Shown one piece after another: positions 1-8,213 of a stretch of DNA of 64,000 nt (the first letter of the stretch is position 1; the number at the start of each line of letters is the position of its first letter). Source of the DNA: Kitasatospora sp. MAP5-34 (GTDB taxonomy: Bacteria > Actinomycetota > Actinomycetes > Streptomycetales > Streptomycetaceae). The position numbers were made by a program, and so were the translations under genes. Below the pieces are notes generated by a model. It saw only the letters and a list, made by a program, of their open reading frames with translations, made no database searches and was not told the DNA's origin. The stretch lies in assembly GCF_029894335.1 (NCBI RefSeq), contig NZ_JARXZC010000012.1, positions 91,166 to 155,165 of the forward strand. Reading direction: 5' to 3'.

Positions 1-1077
1 CACGTCCACGAAGGCCGCGAAGACGATCGGCATCAGCACCACGCTGTAGTGGTAACTCGTGCCCCAGTAGGCGGGGTTGCTGGAGAGCATTCGCCAGGCG
101 AGGGTGGGGACGGCGATCAGCAGCAGCGGCGAACGGATCGCCAGCAGGGCCGTCGGGGCGAGCAGCAGGAGCAGCGTCCTGGCCTTCTCCGCCGGGGTGA
201 CCAGCTCCAGCGGCAGCGACAGCAGGCTGTGTCCGCCGGCCCCGCCCAGCGTGCTCCAGTAGGCGAAGCTGCCGCCCGGGTTCATCGCGGGCAGCAGCAC
301 CAGCATCTCCAGTGCGCTGGCGGCCAGGCCGAACACCACCGTCCACAGCCCGAGCCGACGCGCTCCCCGCCAGCAGACGTACCCGCCGACGGCGGCGACG
401 GTGACGCCCAGGTCCTCCTTCACCAGCACCAGCGGCGCGGCCCAGAGCACTGCCGCCCGCCAGCGCTGCTCCCCCAGCGCCACCACCGAGAAGGCGACCA
501 ACGGCACCGCGAAACTGACCTCGTGGAAGTCGAAACCGACGGCGGAGGCCACGCCCCAGGAGGCGCCGTACCCGACCCCCACCAGCACGGCGGCCACCGT
601 GCCGAGCCGCCGCAGCGCCCAACCGCTCAGCGGCACCACCGCGAGCGCGAGCAGCGCGGCCTGGCCCAGCAGCAGTGCCTTGGCGCCCGGCCAGAGCCAG
701 TACAGCGGCGCGAGCAGGGCCAGCACCGGTGAGAAGTGGTCGCCCAGCAGGTTGAAGCCGTCCGCCTTCAGGGCCACGATCGGCCCGTGGCCCTCGGCGT
801 AGCCGCGTACCGCCTGCTCGAAGATGCCCAGGTCGTACCCGGTGGTGAGGACCAGGTCGTGCCGTCGGAAGGAGTACAGGGTGTAGAGCGCGAAGAAGGC
901 GAGGGCGAGGCCCCAGGGGAGGTACCGCGCGGGCCGGCGCTCGGCGGCCTGCCCGGGTATCTCCGGTATCGCGGCCGCTTCCGCTGTGTCCGATGTCTCC
1001 TGGGTCCCCGCTGTCCCTGGTATCCCGACTGTCCCGGCTTCGCTATTCGTCGAGTCGACTGCCGCCAACCTGCCCAT
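1..1077 (-). CDS. DUF2079 membrane protein, 3' end beyond window
   Basis: An open frame of 359 codons runs from an ATG at 1077 to the window edge without a stop, so the C-terminus is missing. After a ~45-residue Ala/Pro/Thr-rich N-terminus come multiple hydrophobic segments. The motifs TGYDLGIFEQAV, NLLGDHFSPVLALLAP and HYSVVLMPIVFAAFVD are those of DUF2079, a polytopic family related to GT-C glycosyltransferases. A run of G about 8 bases upstream of the ATG is a plausible ribosome binding site. Function is unproven; transfer of a lipid-linked sugar is a family-level guess. It follows the penicillin-binding protein gene by 90 bases on the same strand. Confidence 0.8.
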   Translation of the reverse strand, partial: MGRLAAVDSTNSEAGTVGIPGTAGTQETSDTAEAAAIPEIPGQAAERRPARYLPWGLALAFFALYTLYSFRRHDLVLTTGYDLGIFEQAVRGYAEGHGPIVALKADGFNLLGDHFSPVLALLAPLYWLWPGAKALLLGQAALLALAVVPLSGWALRRLGTVAAVLVGVGYGASWGVASAVGFDFHEVSFAVPLVAFSVVALGEQRWRAAVLWAAPLVLVKEDLGVTVAAVGGYVCWRGARRLGLWTVVFGLAASALEMLVLLPAMNPGGSFAYWSTLGGAGGHSLLSLPLELVTPAEKARTLLLLLAPTALLAIRSPLLLIAVPTLAWRMLSSNPAYWGTSYHYSVVLMPIVFAAFVDV

Positions 1078-1167
1078 GCCTGTTCCCCCCCGGAGATTAC
1101 GCGCCTCTCTGGTACGAGAACTGGTTCCCGTACGTCGCAGATCTGGCAGATCATGCCAGACGAGTTG

Positions 1168-2736
1168 TCAGCCCCCGGTGAGAACGGCGCGCATCACCGA
1201 CTTCGCGATCGGCGCCGCCAGCCCACCGCCGGTGACGTCCGTCGCGCTGCTGTCCGCGATCACCACCGCGACGGCGACCGGCGGGACGTTCCCGGAGCCG
1301 CTCGGCTTGGCCCAGGAGATGAACCAGGCGTACGGCACCCCGGTGTTGTCCACGCCGTGCTGGGCCGTACCGGTCTTGCCACCGACGGTGGCGCCGCTGA
1401 TCCGGGCGTTCCGACCGGTACCGTTCTCCACCACGTCCGCCATCAGCTGCTGCACCTGCGCGGCGACGCCCGGGCTCATCGCCTGCTTGTAGGTGGTGGG
1501 CTTCATGAGCTGGACGGTGCTGCCGTCGCTCCTGGTCAGCTTGTCCACAAGCTGTGGATACATCACCGTGCCGTTGTTGGCGACGCCCGCCGCGACCATC
1601 GCCATCACCAGCGGGGTGGCCGCGGTGTCGAACTGCCCGATCGAGGACAGGGCCACCTGCGACTGGTTCATCCTGGTGTCGAAGTTGCTGCGGGCGGGCC
1701 GGACCGGGATGTCCAGTTTCGGGTCGTTGAAGCCGAAGTTCTCCGCCATCGAGACCATCCTCCCGAGCCCGACCTGCGCGCCGAGATACCCCATCACACT
1801 GTTGCAGGAGTAGACCATCGCGATGTCGAGGGAGAGGCCCGCCTGATCGCAGGAGGAGGTGTCGTTGACCAGCTCGGTGGTGGTACCCGGCAGAATGTAC
1901 GGATACGGAGCACCCGTGCTCGCGTTGAGGTCCGTCACCACTCCGTTGGAGAGCGCCGCAGCCGCCGTGACGACCTTGAAGGTCGACCCCGGCGGGTAGA
2001 TCTGGCGGAGCGCCCGGTTCAGCAGCGGCTGGTTGGTGTCGGCCTGCAGCTTGTTCCAGGCGTCCTGGTCCGCGTTGGACGAGCCGGCGAAGGTGCCCGG
2101 GTCGTACGAGGGCGTGCTGGCCAGCGCGAGGATCCGGCCGGTGGCCGGCTCGATCGCCACGACCGCGCCCTTCTGGCCGCCGAGCCCCTGGGTCGCCGCC
2201 TGCTGGGCGGCCTTGTCGATGGTGGTGTAGACGTCGCCGCCGGGGTTCTGCTTACGGGCGACCTCGTCCCAGACCGCCCAGCCGGCCAGGCGGCTGTCGG
2301 TACCGGTCAGCAGGCCGTCCTCGACGCCCTCGAGCTGGGTGTTGCCGAAGACCTGCGACGAGTAGCCGGTGACCGCCGCGAACTGGGAGCCGTCGGTGTA
2401 GGTGCGCTTGTAGTCGTACCGGCCGCCGGTCGGCGCCGAGCCGGTGACCGGCTCGGCGCCGACCAGGAGGTTGCCGCGCGGCTGGGCGTAGCGCTGGATG
2501 GTGAGCCGCTGGTTGGCCGAGTTGTGGTTCAGCGAATCGGCCTTGAAGACCTGGACGCGGGTGGCCTGCACGGCCAGTGCGACGATCAGCAGCAGGCAGA
2601 ACGTGCCCGCCCGGCGGCCGGTGACGGAGATGCCGGGCAGTCCCTGCGGGCCGTTGGCCGAGCCCTTGGGCCTGTCCTTGCCGGGCCCGTCCTGACCGGG
2701 CTTCTCCGGGTCGGGCCGCTGGCGACGGAAGATCAC
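1168..2736 (-). CDS. pbpA: penicillin-binding protein, class B transpeptidase (PbpA/FtsI type)
   Basis: A 522-residue peptidoglycan transpeptidase with one N-terminal membrane anchor (about residues 40-60), a dimerisation region and a C-terminal transpeptidase domain. The three active-site motifs are visible: STFK with the acylated Ser near residue 251, SCN near 310, and KTGTA near 454. It cross-links peptide stems outside the membrane. The GTG start overlaps the stop of the SEDS gene by 4 bases (GTGA), so the two are translationally coupled, as expected for a SEDS-bPBP synthase pair. An isolated pair away from the kinase/phosphatase genes could be a paralogue for a specialised growth or sporulation step (inference). 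Confidence 0.92.
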   Translation of the reverse strand: MIFRRQRPDPEKPGQDGPGKDRPKGSANGPQGLPGISVTGRRAGTFCLLLIVALAVQATRVQVFKADSLNHNSANQRLTIQRYAQPRGNLLVGAEPVTGSAPTGGRYDYKRTYTDGSQFAAVTGYSSQVFGNTQLEGVEDGLLTGTDSRLAGWAVWDEVARKQNPGGDVYTTIDKAAQQAATQGLGGQKGAVVAIEPATGRILALASTPSYDPGTFAGSSNADQDAWNKLQADTNQPLLNRALRQIYPPGSTFKVVTAAAALSNGVVTDLNASTGAPYPYILPGTTTELVNDTSSCDQAGLSLDIAMVYSCNSVMGYLGAQVGLGRMVSMAENFGFNDPKLDIPVRPARSNFDTRMNQSQVALSSIGQFDTAATPLVMAMVAAGVANNGTVMYPQLVDKLTRSDGSTVQLMKPTTYKQAMSPGVAAQVQQLMADVVENGTGRNARISGATVGGKTGTAQHGVDNTGVPYAWFISWAKPSGSGNVPPVAVAVVIADSSATDVTGGGLAAPIAKSVMRAVLTGG

Positions 2737-4085
2737 GGCCGGGCCTCCGGAAGTGGGCGGCGGGCCACGTCGCTCATCCGGACCAGCAGCGCCACGATGA
2801 TCCAGTTGGTGACCACCGACGACCCGCCCTGGGCGATGAACGGGAGCGTCATACCGGTCAGCGGGATCAGGTCGAGCACGCCGCCCGCGACCACGAAGAG
2901 TTGCAGTCCCACGATCGCGGCCAGGCCGATCGCCAGCAACCGCCCGAACGGGTCCTTGAGGGCGACCCCGGTCCGGAAGCCCCGGGAGATCAGCAGCGCG
3001 TACAGCAGGAAGACGGCCACCAGCCCGACCAGGCCGAGTTCCTCGCCGACGGTGGCGAGGATGAAGTCGGACTTCGCCGCGAAGCCGATCAGGATCGAGT
3101 GGCCGAGGCCCAGGCCGGCCCCGAGCACGCCGCCCCAGGCGAAGGCGAAGAGCGACTGGGCGATCTGGTTGGCGCCCTGGCCGGCCGCGATCGAGCCGAG
3201 CGGGTCGAGCCAGTCCGACACCCGGCTGTGCACGTGCGGCGAGAGCCAGCCGACGACGGCGACCCCGCTGGCGGCCAGGATCAGCCCGATGGCGATCCAG
3301 CCGGTGCGCGCGGTGGCCACGTACAGCATCACCACGAAGAGCCCGAAGAAGAGCAGCGACTGCCCGAGGTCCGTCTCCAGCACCAGCACCCCGACGGAGA
3401 CCGCCCAGATCAGCAGCAGCGGCCCGAGCACCCGGCCACGCGGGAACTGGAATCTCCAGACCCGCCGGCCCGTCAGGGCGAGGGCGTCCCGGTGGACGGC
3501 GAGGTACGCGGCGAAGAAGACCGCCAGCAACACCTTGGCGAACTCGCCCGGCTGGAGCGAGAGCGGCCCGGCCTTGATCCAGATCCGGGCGCCGTACACC
3601 GGCGGGAAGAAGATCGGCAGCACCATCAGGACCAGCGCGGCCAGCGCGCCGATGTACGCGTAGCGCTGGAGGATCTTGTGGTCCCGCAGCAGGATGACGA
3701 CCCCGATGAACAGTGCCATCCCCAGGGCCGACCAGAGCAGTTGGGTGGGCGCCGCCGCGCTCTTCGGGGTGGCCCGGTCCAGGCGGTAGATGACGACCAG
3801 TCCAATCCCGTTGAGGAGGATCGCGATCGGCAGCAGCAGCGGGTCCGCGTAGGCGGCCTTCCAACGGACCACGCCGTGCGCCAGTAGAGCCAGTACACCC
3901 AGCGCCGCTCCGTAGCCGACCGCCCCCGACGGGAGCTTCCCGTCGATGTTGGCGCCGACCTCGACGTACCCGAAGACGGCGATCAGCACCGCGCCGACCA
4001 CCAGCGCGAGTTCGGTGTTGCGGCGGCTCTTGACCGGGCCGGCGACCGGCGGTCCGGACCTGGCTGCTGCTGAGGGTGACGCCAC
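2733..4085 (-). CDS. SEDS-family peptidoglycan glycosyltransferase (FtsW/RodA type)
   Basis: A 450-residue polytopic membrane protein with about ten hydrophobic helices. Family signatures include QPGEFAKVLLAVFFAAYLA, ETDLGQSLLFFGLFVVM and the C-terminal LTGMTLPFIAQGGSS block. SEDS proteins polymerise lipid II into glycan strands and act with a partner class B PBP, here the coupled downstream gene. The Ala/Ser/Pro-rich first 20 residues are a cytoplasmic tail. It cannot be assigned to FtsW or RodA by eye alone. The 145 bases upstream separate it from the ABC permease gene. Confidence 0.9.
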   Translation of the reverse strand: MASPSAAARSGPPVAGPVKSRRNTELALVVGAVLIAVFGYVEVGANIDGKLPSGAVGYGAALGVLALLAHGVVRWKAAYADPLLLPIAILLNGIGLVVIYRLDRATPKSAAAPTQLLWSALGMALFIGVVILLRDHKILQRYAYIGALAALVLMVLPIFFPPVYGARIWIKAGPLSLQPGEFAKVLLAVFFAAYLAVHRDALALTGRRVWRFQFPRGRVLGPLLLIWAVSVGVLVLETDLGQSLLFFGLFVVMLYVATARTGWIAIGLILAASGVAVVGWLSPHVHSRVSDWLDPLGSIAAGQGANQIAQSLFAFAWGGVLGAGLGLGHSILIGFAAKSDFILATVGEELGLVGLVAVFLLYALLISRGFRTGVALKDPFGRLLAIGLAAIVGLQLFVVAGGVLDLIPLTGMTLPFIAQGGSSVVTNWIIVALLVRMSDVARRPLPEARP

Positions 4086-4230
4086 TGGCCGTCCTGTCGG
4101 GCTCGGGAGGCGGACGCGGGGGCCGCATGCTCCTGCACCCTAACGAGGATTAGCCATATTTATTGGCGTTGATCCCGGTGTGTCCGATTTTCGACACCCT
4201 GGCCGAACCCGACCGCACCCTGACCGCCCG

Positions 4231-4911
4231 TCAGTCGCCACCCTCCGTACGGCGCCCGGCGAGCACCGCCGCCCCGGCGACCACGAGCGCGGCCAGCACG
4301 GCGGACTCGGCGAGGGCCGCCACCGGGAAGGTCACCCGGGCCGTGCGCGAGGCGGTGACCAGCGACCGGACGACGGCGTTCGCCGGCGAGCCGGCCACCA
4401 CCAGCACCAGCACCGACGCGCCGAGGCTCACCGGGATGCCGTACTGCGCGCGCAGCAGCACCGGACGGGTGCAGAGCACCCCGACCGCCACCCCCAGCAG
4501 GACGCACACCACCGTGCCGAGCAGCCCCGCCAGCAGCACCTGGGGCAGCGGCGCCTCCGGCTGCGGCGGTGTGGTGGTCCGCCCGCCGACCGCCCAGACC
4601 GCGAGCAGCCCGGCCACCCCCAGGAGCAGCCCGGTGAGCAGCGCGGCCAGCAGCGCGGCGAGGTGCGTACGCGGCTGCCCGGCCGCCGCCGCGAGGCAGG
4701 CCCGCGAGGCGGCGGACTCGCCGGTCGCCGTGCAGCGGACGTACCAGGCGGTGACCGGCAGCAACACCGCCGTGCTGAAGCTGTACGCGCCGAGCAGCGC
4801 ATCCCCCGCCGAGATCCCGATCACCATCAGCAGCACGTACGTCAGGAAGGGCGGCAGCCAGCGCTGCGACCGGAACAGCAACTCCAGCTGATAGCGGATC
4901 AGGGCGGTCAC
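4231..4911 (-). CDS. ABC transporter permease-like membrane protein
   Basis: A 226-residue hydrophobic protein with six predicted membrane helices, starting GTG-ACC. That start overlaps the stop of the ATPase gene by 4 bases (GTGA), which decides it over longer in-frame starts lying inside the ATPase gene. The N-terminus has RYQLELLFRSQRWLPPFL, typical of ABC-2-like permeases that begin with an amphipathic segment. No substrate can be named; the small ATPase-permease module suggests export or a lantibiotic-immunity-like role. It ends 145 bases before the SEDS gene. Confidence 0.75.
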   Translation of the reverse strand: MTALIRYQLELLFRSQRWLPPFLTYVLLMVIGISAGDALLGAYSFSTAVLLPVTAWYVRCTATGESAASRACLAAAAGQPRTHLAALLAALLTGLLLGVAGLLAVWAVGGRTTTPPQPEAPLPQVLLAGLLGTVVCVLLGVAVGVLCTRPVLLRAQYGIPVSLGASVLVLVVAGSPANAVVRSLVTASRTARVTFPVAALAESAVLAALVVAGAAVLAGRRTEGGD

Positions 4912-5795
4912 GGCTTCGTCCCCTCGAGCGGCACTGCTCCGGCGGGCGGCGCTGCTCCGTCGGGAGACGTCGTCCCGTCGAGCGGCCGGACCGAACGGAT
5001 GTGGGCGGCGGGCTGCCCGGTGAGCAGGCGGCGCAGCAGCGCGTCGGAGTGCCGGGCCGGTACGTCGAGGACCGTCCCGCCGTCGGCCGACCGCCTGCGG
5101 TCCGGGTCGCCCGGCAGCCACTCCGGCAGTGGACCGCCGCCCACCTCGATCCGTACCGAGCGGCCCGAGCCGTCGTCCGGTGACGGGTCGACAGCGCGCA
5201 GCTCGCCGTCCCGGACGGCGTACGCGGCGGTGGCCACGCCCGCCAGCCGGTTGGGGTCGTGGTCCACGAAGAGCACCCGGCCGCCCTGGGCGGCGCGTTC
5301 GGCGGCCGCCTCGTCCAGCAGCAGCCGGGCCGCCTGGTCGAGGCCCGTCCAGGCTTCGTCCAGCAGCAGTACGTCGGCCTCGGCGAGCAGGGCCTGGGCG
5401 ACGGCGACCTTCTGGCAGGTGCCCTTGGAGAGCCGGCTCAGCGGGGTGCCGGACCGGTCGGCGATGCCGAAGCGGTCCAGCCAGTACCCGGCCCGGCGGG
5501 CGGACTCGGCGGCGGACAGCCCGTGGATCCGGCCGAGGTGGCCCAGGTACGTCCGCGCGTCGAACGGCAGCGCGGGCGGGAAGCGTTCGGGCACGTACGC
5601 CCGGCGGCCGGGCACCACGACCGTCCCCGCACTGGGCGGCTCGACGCCGCCGACCAACTTGAGCAGCGTCGACTTGCCACTGCCGTTCGCCCCCTCGATC
5701 CGCACCAACTCACCTGGCCCTACGGCGAGTTCCACACCGTTCAGAATCCATGGCGCACCTCGGCCGTACCGCTTGCCGACCCCGCTCAGCCTCAC
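4908..5795 (-). CDS. ABC transporter ATP-binding protein
   Basis: A 295-residue cytoplasmic ATPase. The Walker A motif GANGSGKST lies near residue 38, the signature is a variant LSKGTCQK, Walker B is VLLLDEAWTGLD, and the H-loop is FVDHD. The last ~90 residues after the nucleotide-binding fold are a family-nonspecific extension rich in Pro and Gly. It pairs with the permease translated from the overlapping downstream gene. It is divergent from the VWA-domain gene at 5888, so the short gap 5796-5887 probably holds promoters for both. Confidence 0.88.
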   Translation of the reverse strand: MRLSGVGKRYGRGAPWILNGVELAVGPGELVRIEGANGSGKSTLLKLVGGVEPPSAGTVVVPGRRAYVPERFPPALPFDARTYLGHLGRIHGLSAAESARRAGYWLDRFGIADRSGTPLSRLSKGTCQKVAVAQALLAEADVLLLDEAWTGLDQAARLLLDEAAAERAAQGGRVLFVDHDPNRLAGVATAAYAVRDGELRAVDPSPDDGSGRSVRIEVGGGPLPEWLPGDPDRRRSADGGTVLDVPARHSDALLRRLLTGQPAAHIRSVRPLDGTTSPDGAAPPAGAVPLEGTKP

Positions 5796-5887
5796 CCGGC
5801 ACCCCTCTCCCCTTGGGCCGCAGCCTAGTTCGCCCCGAAAGGTGCCGCATTGGTCATTCGGAACTGATGATCCATAGGATGCGGCCC

Positions 5888-7234
5888 GTGACGACCACCA
5901 GACGACGACTGCCCGCCGGGCCGCTGGGGCTGCTCGCGGCTCTCGCGATAACCGCGGGCGCTCTGCTCAGCGGCCTCCCGGCGTACGCCGACGAACCCAC
6001 CAGCCCCCCGGCCCCGACCACGACCGAGGGCGGCAGCACCGAGGCCCCCAGAGTCGACCTCATCCTCGACGTCAGCGGCTCGATGGGGGCCACCGACATC
6101 GAGGGCAAGAGCCGGATCTCGGTCGCCCAGCGGTCGATCGACGAGGTGATCGACGCCCTGCCCCCCGAGGCCCAGTTCGGCGTCCGCACGCTCGGCGCGA
6201 CGTACCCGGTGAGCGACAAGACCGACGGCTGCACGGACACCAAGGTGCTCTTCCCGGTCGGGACGACGGACAAGGTCGAGGCCAAGACGGCCATCGCCAC
6301 CCTCCGCCCCACCGGCTGGACCCCGATCGGCCTCGCCCTGCGCGGCGCCGCCCAGGACCTCGGCACCGGGCAGACCACCCGCCGGATCGTGCTGATCACC
6401 GACGGCGAGGACGACTGCTCCCCGCCGGACCCGTGCGACGTGGCCCGTGAACTCGCCGCCCAGGGCACCCACCTGGTGGTCGACACGCTGGGCCTGTCCC
6501 ACGACGGCAAGATCGATCAGCAGCTGCAGTGCATCGCCAACGCGACCGGCGGCACCTTCACCGACATCCACACCCAGGTCCAGCTGACCAACAGGGTCGA
6601 GCAGCTCGTCAACCGCGCCGCCGACACCTACCAGGTGACCCCCGCCAAGACGGCGGGCACCGACCAGTGCGCCACCGCGCCGCTCCTGGCGCCCGGTGTC
6701 TACAGCGACCGGGAGAAGTTCTCCGAGCACCGGATCTACCGGGTGCCGGTCAAGCCCGGCCAGGAGCTGCGCGCCTCGGTCAGCGTCTCGCTGGACCGCG
6801 CGGTCGCCCGCGACTACGGCGTACTGCTGCAGGCCACCGACCAGGGCGGCCAGGAGCTGGTACGCGGCTCGGACGCGGGCAGCGGCCGGACGGACGTCGC
6901 CTCGACGGGCCTCCGCTGGTCGGCCCCGGCGGTCACCGCCTCGCCGTCCACGCTCACCACCAGCGCTGCCGCCGCCTCCGCTGCCGCCAGTCCTGCGGTC
7001 TGCCTGGTCGTCAGCAACTCCTTCGCCCCGCAGCCGGGCACCCAGGCCGACCCCGGCCTGCCGCTCGAACTGACCGTGGCCGTGGCAGCCGCCTCCCCCG
7101 CCCCCGACGGCCCGGCTGCCGGGCTCGGACGCGGCTGGGTGCTGCTGCTGGTGCTCACCGGTGCCGGCCTGCTGACCGGCCTGCTCTTCGGCTGGATCGC
7201 ACGCTGGCGGATCGCTGTCTGGCGGGAGAACTGA
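5888..7234 (+). CDS. secreted, membrane-anchored VWA-domain protein
   Basis: Starting from the GTG at 5888 (AGGA 8 bases upstream), the product has a twin-Arg-containing signal peptide ending in AYADEP. A von Willebrand factor A domain follows, with the MIDAS motif DVSGSMG near residue 60 and a second motif LITDGEDDC. Next is a ~150-residue domain rich in beta structure, and a C-terminal membrane helix with a short basic tail (ARWRIAVWREN). It should sit outside the membrane and bind a metal-dependent ligand. In-frame ATGs at 5867 and 5879 are alternative starts. The next gene begins 3 bases after its stop, so the two form an operon. Confidence 0.82.
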   Translation: MTTTRRRLPAGPLGLLAALAITAGALLSGLPAYADEPTSPPAPTTTEGGSTEAPRVDLILDVSGSMGATDIEGKSRISVAQRSIDEVIDALPPEAQFGVRTLGATYPVSDKTDGCTDTKVLFPVGTTDKVEAKTAIATLRPTGWTPIGLALRGAAQDLGTGQTTRRIVLITDGEDDCSPPDPCDVARELAAQGTHLVVDTLGLSHDGKIDQQLQCIANATGGTFTDIHTQVQLTNRVEQLVNRAADTYQVTPAKTAGTDQCATAPLLAPGVYSDREKFSEHRIYRVPVKPGQELRASVSVSLDRAVARDYGVLLQATDQGGQELVRGSDAGSGRTDVASTGLRWSAPAVTASPSTLTTSAAAASAAASPAVCLVVSNSFAPQPGTQADPGLPLELTVAVAAASPAPDGPAAGLGRGWVLLLVLTGAGLLTGLLFGWIARWRIAVWREN

Positions 7235-7236
7235 CC

Positions 7237-8121
7237 ATGCGACTTACTGTGCGTAAGACAATCCTCCGAGCGGGCCTGCTCGCCCTCGGCCTGGTCCCGG
7301 TGCTGGCTCCGGCCGCCACCGCCGCCACGCCGTCCCCGTCCGCGTCCTCCGCGTCCGGGTCCCCTGCCCCGGTGACCACGGCCGGTACGTCCTTCCTCAC
7401 CGCGACCACGCTCGCGCCCGGCCAGGACGCCGCCGTACCCGCCTCCACCGGCGACTACCTCTACTGGGCCTTCGCCGCCTCCGAGGGGCAGACCGACACC
7501 GTACGGGTGACCGTCACCCTGCCACCCGCCGCCCAGCGGCACAGCCCGCAGACCTGGTCGGTCGAGCTGTTCGACGGGCTGCGCCGCCGCCAGTCCTGCA
7601 CTGCGGGACCGCAGAACGCGACGGCCGCCACCGCCGACGACTCGGTGGCGCTGAGCTGCACGCTCCGGCAGATCCGCTCCTGGGCCGAGCCGTGGTCGGG
7701 CGACCCGCTGCCGGGCACGTACTACGTCCGGCTGTCGCTGACGGATGTGGACGCCCAAGACCTCGGCCTCGCGGCCCAGGTGCAGCTGCACATCACCGCC
7801 AAGGGCGGGGCGGACAACGCCCAGCCCGAGGGCGGCGAGTTCAAGGCCCCCCTGGTCCCGCCGGTCAACGCGGGCTCCACCGCCGCGCCGGCCCCCACGC
7901 TGACCGCCCCTGCCCCCGCCACCCCCAAGTCCCACTGGTACTCCGGCCTGTTCTCCGGCTGGAACACCCGCTGGTTCTGGACGCTCGGCGGAGCCGCCCT
8001 GGCCGCCCTCGCGGGCGTCGGGGGCTACACCCTCACCCGCCACCCGCGCGGACACCGCCACCACCACCCCGCACCCCCGGCTCCGGCCCCCCGCTACGAC
8101 TCGTACGCGGGCCGCTCCTGA
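7237..8121 (+). CDS. exported membrane-anchored protein with His-rich tail
   Basis: A 294-residue product with a signal peptide (MRLTVRKTILRAGLLALGLV, cleavage near ATAA), a Ser/Pro linker and a ~170-residue extracytoplasmic domain. A Pro/Ala stalk leads to one membrane helix (ALAALAGVGGYTLT), and the cytoplasmic end HPRGHRHHHPAPPAPAPRYD may bind metal. I do not recognise the domain family. A good ribosome binding site (GGGAGAA) lies 7 bases upstream and the gene follows the VWA gene directly. The shared topology suggests the two form a surface complex (inference). A perfect 14-bp terminator stem closes the unit. Confidence 0.75.
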   Translation: MRLTVRKTILRAGLLALGLVPVLAPAATAATPSPSASSASGSPAPVTTAGTSFLTATTLAPGQDAAVPASTGDYLYWAFAASEGQTDTVRVTVTLPPAAQRHSPQTWSVELFDGLRRRQSCTAGPQNATAATADDSVALSCTLRQIRSWAEPWSGDPLPGTYYVRLSLTDVDAQDLGLAAQVQLHITAKGGADNAQPEGGEFKAPLVPPVNAGSTAAPAPTLTAPAPATPKSHWYSGLFSGWNTRWFWTLGGAALAALAGVGGYTLTRHPRGHRHHHPAPPAPAPRYDSYAGRS

Positions 8122-8133
8122 CGTACCCGGTGT

Positions 8134-8166
8134 GGAAGGGCCCGGCCGTCTCGGCCGGGCCCTTCC
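8134..8166 (+). terminator. rho-independent-type hairpin after the VWA operon
   Basis: A perfect 14-bp stem (GGAAGGGCCCGGCC with its complement) and a 5-base loop lie 12 bases after the stop of the His-tailed protein. No strong U tract follows, as is usual in actinomycetes. Confidence 0.8.
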
Positions 8167-8213
8167 GCGTTCCCCTTGCGGCCCCGCCCCAGGCCCGCGC
8201 CGAGGCGGGTGTG

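Noticed and set aside
1541..1561. DnaA-box-like TTGTCCACA and inverted TGTGGATAC
   Set aside because: They lie inside the coding region of the penicillin-binding protein with no intergenic context, so chance is the simpler explanation.
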